Positions 61,101 to 64,000 of a stretch of 64,000 nt of DNA are shown here, piece by piece (position 1 is the stretch's first letter; every line of letters begins with the position of its first letter). The translations under genes were made by a program, and so were the position numbers. The stretch is from NCBI RefSeq assembly GCF_039541915.1, contig NZ_BAABHD010000005.1, positions 248,001-312,000 on the forward strand, read 5' to 3'. Below the pieces are notes generated by a model, which had not been told where the DNA came from, searched no databases, and worked only from the letters and a program-made list of their open reading frames with translations. The DNA comes from Nibrella saemangeumensis (lineage in GTDB: Bacteria > Bacteroidota > Bacteroidia > Cytophagales > Spirosomataceae).

Positions 61101-61820
61101 ATGGTTTACCCTACATTTTGGAAGCAACTGGCGACCCTGCAGCTCGCCCTGCTCCCTTTTCTCTCGGTGCTGTCATGCGCACAGCCCAATAAAGCGACTA
61201 AACAGGCAAAATCAACTACTATGAATACAACATCTGTTGCCAATACCGGCAAAGGCTCATCGGGTGCTGGCCTTGAAAAAGCGACCTTTGGCACCGGCTG
61301 CTTCTGGTGTACCGAAGCCATGTTCGAACAACTCGACGGGGTTTCTGCTGCGGTTTCGGGTTATGCCGGCGGTAAGAACGCCAATCCAACCTACAAAGAA
61401 GTTTGCACTGGAGAGACCGGCCATGCCGAGTGTGTAGAGGTAACCTATGACCCGGCTAAAATTACTTACGCCCAACTGCTGGAAGCTTTCTTCCGCAGCC
61501 ACGACCCGACTTCCCTGAACCGCCAGGGTGCCGATGTGGGCACGCAGTATCGCTCCGTGATTTTCTACCACAACGACGAGCAGAAGCAACTGGCCGAGAA
61601 ATACAAGAAAGATCTAAACGAAGCCAAGGCCTACGATAAGGCGATTGTAACCGAGATCAGCCCGGCCCCGACGTTCTACGTCGCCGAAGATTACCACCAG
61701 GACTACTTCGCTCACAATCCCGACCAAGCCTACTGCGCCTTCGTAATTGCCCCGAAGCTGGATAAATTCAAAAAGGTTTTTAAGGATAAATTGAAAACGA
61801 ATCAGGTAGCCGGACATTGA
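61101..61820 (+). CDS. msrA: Peptide methionine-S-sulfoxide reductase MsrA, lipoprotein form
   Basis: The 239-residue protein has a lipoprotein signal peptide (LALLPFLSVLSC, lipid Cys26) and a Ser/Thr-rich linker. The MsrA core starts with ATFGTGCFWCTEAMFEQLDG (nucleophile Cys67). GETGHAECVEVTYDP and GTQYRSVIFYHNDEQ are family motifs. It reduces methionine-S-sulfoxide in envelope proteins. The ATG at 61101 is just inside the promoter zone of the divergent PPK2 gene; a longer frame is antisense to that gene. A terminator follows. Confidence 0.92.
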   Translation: MVYPTFWKQLATLQLALLPFLSVLSCAQPNKATKQAKSTTMNTTSVANTGKGSSGAGLEKATFGTGCFWCTEAMFEQLDGVSAAVSGYAGGKNANPTYKEVCTGETGHAECVEVTYDPAKITYAQLLEAFFRSHDPTSLNRQGADVGTQYRSVIFYHNDEQKQLAEKYKKDLNEAKAYDKAIVTEISPAPTFYVAEDYHQDYFAHNPDQAYCAFVIAPKLDKFKKVFKDKLKTNQVAGH

Positions 61821-61830
61821 CACTAATATG

Positions 61831-61851
61831 GAAGCCTCAGTTTGGGGCTTC
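61831..61851 (+). terminator. Terminator after msrA
   Basis: GAAGCCTC (61831-61838) pairs with GGGGCTTC (61844-61851), one T-G pair, followed by eight T. Confidence 0.88.
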
Positions 61852-61966
61852 TTTTTTTTGCCCAGAGGGAGACATATACCAGAAAACCAGGTCGGTGCCG
61901 GGGTATGGGTGTTAAGCTGCGCAGAATTTACTACTGTGGTATCAGATGGAGGCAGATTGTCAGCCT

Positions 61967-62227
61967 TTACAAATTTAATACCGCATCGGCAGCTTGCCTG
62001 GCATCGGCATAGCGTTTTGACCTTCTCTCCGGAAAATGAAATGTAACGATAATGGCTTCGTTCGGCCCTTGGTCAAGGTCGACGCTTATATCCTGCTTTT
62101 TGTCATGACTCAGGGTAAATGACAGATGGTTGGTTCCTTCTCTATGAACAGTACCACCTACAAAGTAGCCGCTCTTGGTGCGGCCATTTCCACTTATCAG
62201 ATTTTCCAAAAGAGAGGCTGCCTGCAT
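61967..62227 (-). CDS. Small hypothetical protein
   Basis: The 86-residue product starts MQAASLLENLISGNGRTKSG and is soluble and charged, with alternating patterns (TNHLSFTLSHDKKQDISVDL, EAIIVTFHFPERRSKRYADA) that suggest a small beta-rich fold plus a final helix. I do not recognise it. The ATG directly follows the TAA of another small frame (TAAATG at 62225-62230), so the two look like one operon. Confidence 0.55.
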   Translation of the reverse strand: MQAASLLENLISGNGRTKSGYFVGGTVHREGTNHLSFTLSHDKKQDISVDLDQGPNEAIIVTFHFPERRSKRYADARQAADAVLNL

Positions 62228-62406
62228 TTATATAGTTGATTTAGATACATTGATCTCTACTCGTGCTTGAATAACCCGGCGCTCAGGCACCAGACTTTCC
62301 ATCAAAAACGTCCTTAATGGACCAACCAGTTTAATCCTATAAAGTTGGGACTTCTCTCCTGACTTAACAGCATTTACCGTTTGCTCGCTATAAATTAAAA
62401 TTTCAT
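62228..62406 (-). pseudogene. Small unknown gene, apparently frameshifted near its start
   Basis: The minus-strand frame 62407-62231 translates to a coding-like sequence (LIYSEQTVNAVKSGEKSQLY..., ending VEINVSKSTI) but has no usable start in frame. An ATG sits at 62406-62404 in another frame and reaches a stop after three codons. One extra base in the T-run (about 62398-62401) would join them to give MKFLIYSEQTVN and a 59-residue protein. It abuts the next small gene at TAAATG. It may be a real mutation, a sequencing error or programmed frameshift. Confidence 0.45.
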
Positions 62407-62407
62407 C

Positions 62408-62628
62408 CTTTATTGATTTTTATCCCGACGGCCCCTTATTTGCACGCTAATTCGCTTGTTATCTTCTGGTTAGGCTGAACCGCTCCTGACCAGATCGTCC
62501 GTTGTCGGTTCCCGCCCTACAATGCGTAGTTTACCGATTACTAACTGAAGGGTTTTTACGCTTGTACCTTGGCCTAATTTACTGCTTACTTTGTACTCAA
62601 GTTTCACATAGCAACCTTACAAACTACC
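62408..62628. other. 221-base gap ahead of the secreted Gly/Tyr-rich protein
   Basis: No gene is supported here. It should hold the promoters of two divergent genes. TTACTTTG at about 62588 is close to the TAnnTTTG box but not exact. No repeat or RNA gene was seen. Confidence 0.4.
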
Positions 62629-63144
62629 ATGAAAAAGTTTTTCTCTCTAGCACTACTGGGATTATGCCTTCTTTTGGCGAACCAATCGTTCGCACAGTTA
62701 GCCGTTGGTAAAGGCGACAAGTTTCTGAACGTGGGTATCGGCTTAGGCGGGTACGGCGGCATTGTGTATGGCGGTGGAGCAATCGCTTTCGGTGCTTCGT
62801 TTGAAGCCGGTGTTGCGCCTAATATTACGGTCGGCGGTGTGGCCAGTTACCGTCCTTACAGCGGGTATGGCTCTTACTACAGCATCGGTGCCCGTGGTTC
62901 TTACCACTTTAACGAGCTGCTTAATATGGCTAACGATAAAGTTGACCTGTATGGTGGTCTGGGCCTGATCTACAGCGGCTGGACCTGGAACGAAAGTTAC
63001 GTTGGCTTCCGGAATTCATACGGTGGTGTAGGCTTCGGCGGACACATCGGTGGCCGTTATTTCTTCAGCGATAAACTAGGTGGTTTTGCCGAAGTTGGCT
63101 TTGGCGTTTCTCCTCTTCAATTAGGTCTAACCGCCAAATTTTAA
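62629..63144 (+). CDS. Secreted glycine/tyrosine-rich outer-membrane-like protein
   Basis: The 171-residue protein has a signal peptide (FSLALLGLCLLLANQSFAQ). The mature part is very rich in Gly and Tyr (LNVGIGLGGYGGIVYGGGAI, YRPYSGYGSYYSIGARGSYH) and looks like a small eight-strand barrel; it ends LGLTAKF with a terminal Phe. It resembles small porin-like barrels of Bacteroidota. Function unknown. It ends at a strong bidirectional terminator. Confidence 0.82.
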   Translation: MKKFFSLALLGLCLLLANQSFAQLAVGKGDKFLNVGIGLGGYGGIVYGGGAIAFGASFEAGVAPNITVGGVASYRPYSGYGSYYSIGARGSYHFNELLNMANDKVDLYGGLGLIYSGWTWNESYVGFRNSYGGVGFGGHIGGRYFFSDKLGGFAEVGFGVSPLQLGLTAKF

Positions 63145-63170
63145 GGGTCTGGTCTAAACATATATTACAC

Positions 63171-63217
63171 CAAAACAGAGAAGCCCTGCCGACAGTCGGC
63201 AGGGCTTCTCTGTTTTG
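63171..63217. terminator. Strong bidirectional terminator
   Basis: A 23-bp perfect stem (63171-63193 with 63195-63217) with A and T tracts at both ends (outer CAAAACAGAG), between convergent genes. Confidence 0.93.
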
Positions 63218-63232
63218 GGCATACACCCCGGA

Positions 63233-64000
63233 TCAGTTGCTGGTCCCGTTCGGCAATGTTTTCACCCCCATATTCCAAAGAATGAACGAGTAGATGTCGG
63301 CCATCAACTCAATGTTCTTTTTGGTGTTGCTGGCACCGTGGCCCGAGTTGGTATCAATCCGGATCAGGGCCGGGTTCGGGCCTTTGTACTTCTCCTGCAG
63401 CGTAGCGGCATACTTAAACGAATGCGCCGGTACGACCCGGTCGTCGTGGTCGGCCGTGGTGATCAGAGTAGCCGGATAACTGATACCCTCTTTGATGTTG
63501 TGAATTGGCGAGTAGGCATATAGGGCCTTAAACTCGTCCGGCTTATCGCTGCTGCCGTAATCGGCAATCCAGTTCCAGCCGATGGTAAATTTGTGGAACC
63601 GCAGCATATCCATCACACCCACCTGCGGAATTGCCACCCGGAACAGGTCCGGCCGCTGGTTCATGGCAGCGCCAACCAGCAGCCCGCCGTTAGAACCGCC
63701 CCGGATTGCCAATTTGGCGGGTGAGGTATATTTCTGGGCGATCAGGTATTCGGCGGCCGCAATAAAGTCGTCGAATACGTTCTGCTTCTTCAGCTTCATA
63801 CCCTGCTCGTGCCATGTTTCGCCGTATTCACTGCCGCCCCGGAGATTCGCCTGGGCATAAACGCCCCCCTGCTCCAGAAACGGAATCAGCAACGCACTAA
63901 AGGCCGGAGGCAGACTAACGTTAAAGCCGCCGTATCCGTACAGCAAGGTCGGGTTGCTGCCGTTCAGGCTGATGCCTTTGCGATAGGTAATAAACATGGG
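63233..64000 (-). CDS. Prolyl oligopeptidase family serine peptidase (S9A), C-terminal part
   Basis: The gene runs off the right edge, so its N-terminal propeller is not visible. The catalytic domain shows the nucleophile Ser in IRGGSNGGLLVGAAMNQRP, Asp in TTADHDDRVVPAHSFK and His in NSGHGAS. LLYGYGGFNVSLPPAFS and YAQANLRGGSEYGETWH are S9A signatures. It cleaves short peptides after proline, in the cytoplasm or periplasm depending on a signal not seen here. Confidence 0.92.
   Translation of the reverse strand, partial: PMFITYRKGISLNGSNPTLLYGYGGFNVSLPPAFSALLIPFLEQGGVYAQANLRGGSEYGETWHEQGMKLKKQNVFDDFIAAAEYLIAQKYTSPAKLAIRGGSNGGLLVGAAMNQRPDLFRVAIPQVGVMDMLRFHKFTIGWNWIADYGSSDKPDEFKALYAYSPIHNIKEGISYPATLITTADHDDRVVPAHSFKYAATLQEKYKGPNPALIRIDTNSGHGASNTKKNIELMADIYSFILWNMGVKTLPNGTSN

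Noticed and set aside
61828..62046. A 72-codon plus-strand frame after msrA
   Set aside because: It begins inside the msrA terminator and overlaps the more plausible minus-strand small gene.

Overview
The window looks like a chromosomal segment of a Bacteroidota bacterium of the order Cytophagales, probably Spirosoma or a close relative in the Spirosomataceae. The evidence is the gene families (TIGR03991-type alternative GlmU, DUF4834, DUF4296, DUF4369, DUF2480, Bat-type DUF58/VWA genes, paired ferritin-like proteins), the Bacteroidota promoter signature (TTTG/CTTG, 19-20 nt, TAnnTTTG) in front of several genes, and the general absence of Shine-Dalgarno sequences. GC content is moderately high. 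Genus is an inference. No tRNA, rRNA, CRISPR array, prophage or intact insertion sequence was seen.

Layout. 0.1-6 kb: ribosomal protein L31 type B, an alternative GlmU, DNA polymerase III delta', then the pair retropepsin-like protease (RimB type) and RimK, which edit the glutamate tail of ribosomal protein S6. 6-15.6 kb: a membrane nucleotide-sugar epimerase/dehydratase, a two-gene fatty-acid beta-oxidation operon, a sulfatase, a lipoprotein and an M28 peptidase. 15.6-20.6 kb: PurN, a LolD-like ATPase, a secreted cyclophilin, an RmlD-like reductase and a Dpm1-like glycosyltransferase. 20.6-24.7 kb: a Bat cluster (DUF58, membrane protein, VWA) followed by RNase HII. 24.7-33.8 kb: a DUF1593 lipoprotein, TsaB, the rpmH-rnpA-S41 protease group, an M61 peptidase, a GH130 enzyme and an amidase. 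33.8-47.4 kb: CarB, two ferritin-like proteins, an MsbA-like exporter next to a glycosyltransferase, HemE, a GH-A clan hydrolase coupled to a heptose kinase, and a Uma2 nuclease. 47.4-64 kb: UvrA, MgtC, an AlgI/AlgJ-type O-acetylation pair, a GMC oxidoreductase, ABA4-like and TraB genes, a GH1-like hydrolase, two PPK2 kinases, a lipoprotein MsrA, two small unknown genes (one apparently frameshifted), a glycine/tyrosine-rich secreted protein, and the 3' part of a prolyl oligopeptidase.

Most genes are housekeeping or envelope and carbohydrate functions. I see no convincing new multi-gene system. The most unusual signals are non-coding: (1) a family of short REP-like hairpins with outward TGTA/TACA heads at four loci (1.8, 31.0, 33.8 and 39.7 kb), which contain stop codons or the last codons of genes and lie 0-1 nt upstream of two start codons; (2) a perfect 22-bp inverted repeat separating rpmH from rnpA; (3) an inverted repeat and hairpins of a GTTTC/GAAAC type just after stop codons. 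Intergenic strong hairpins also mark ten likely terminators.
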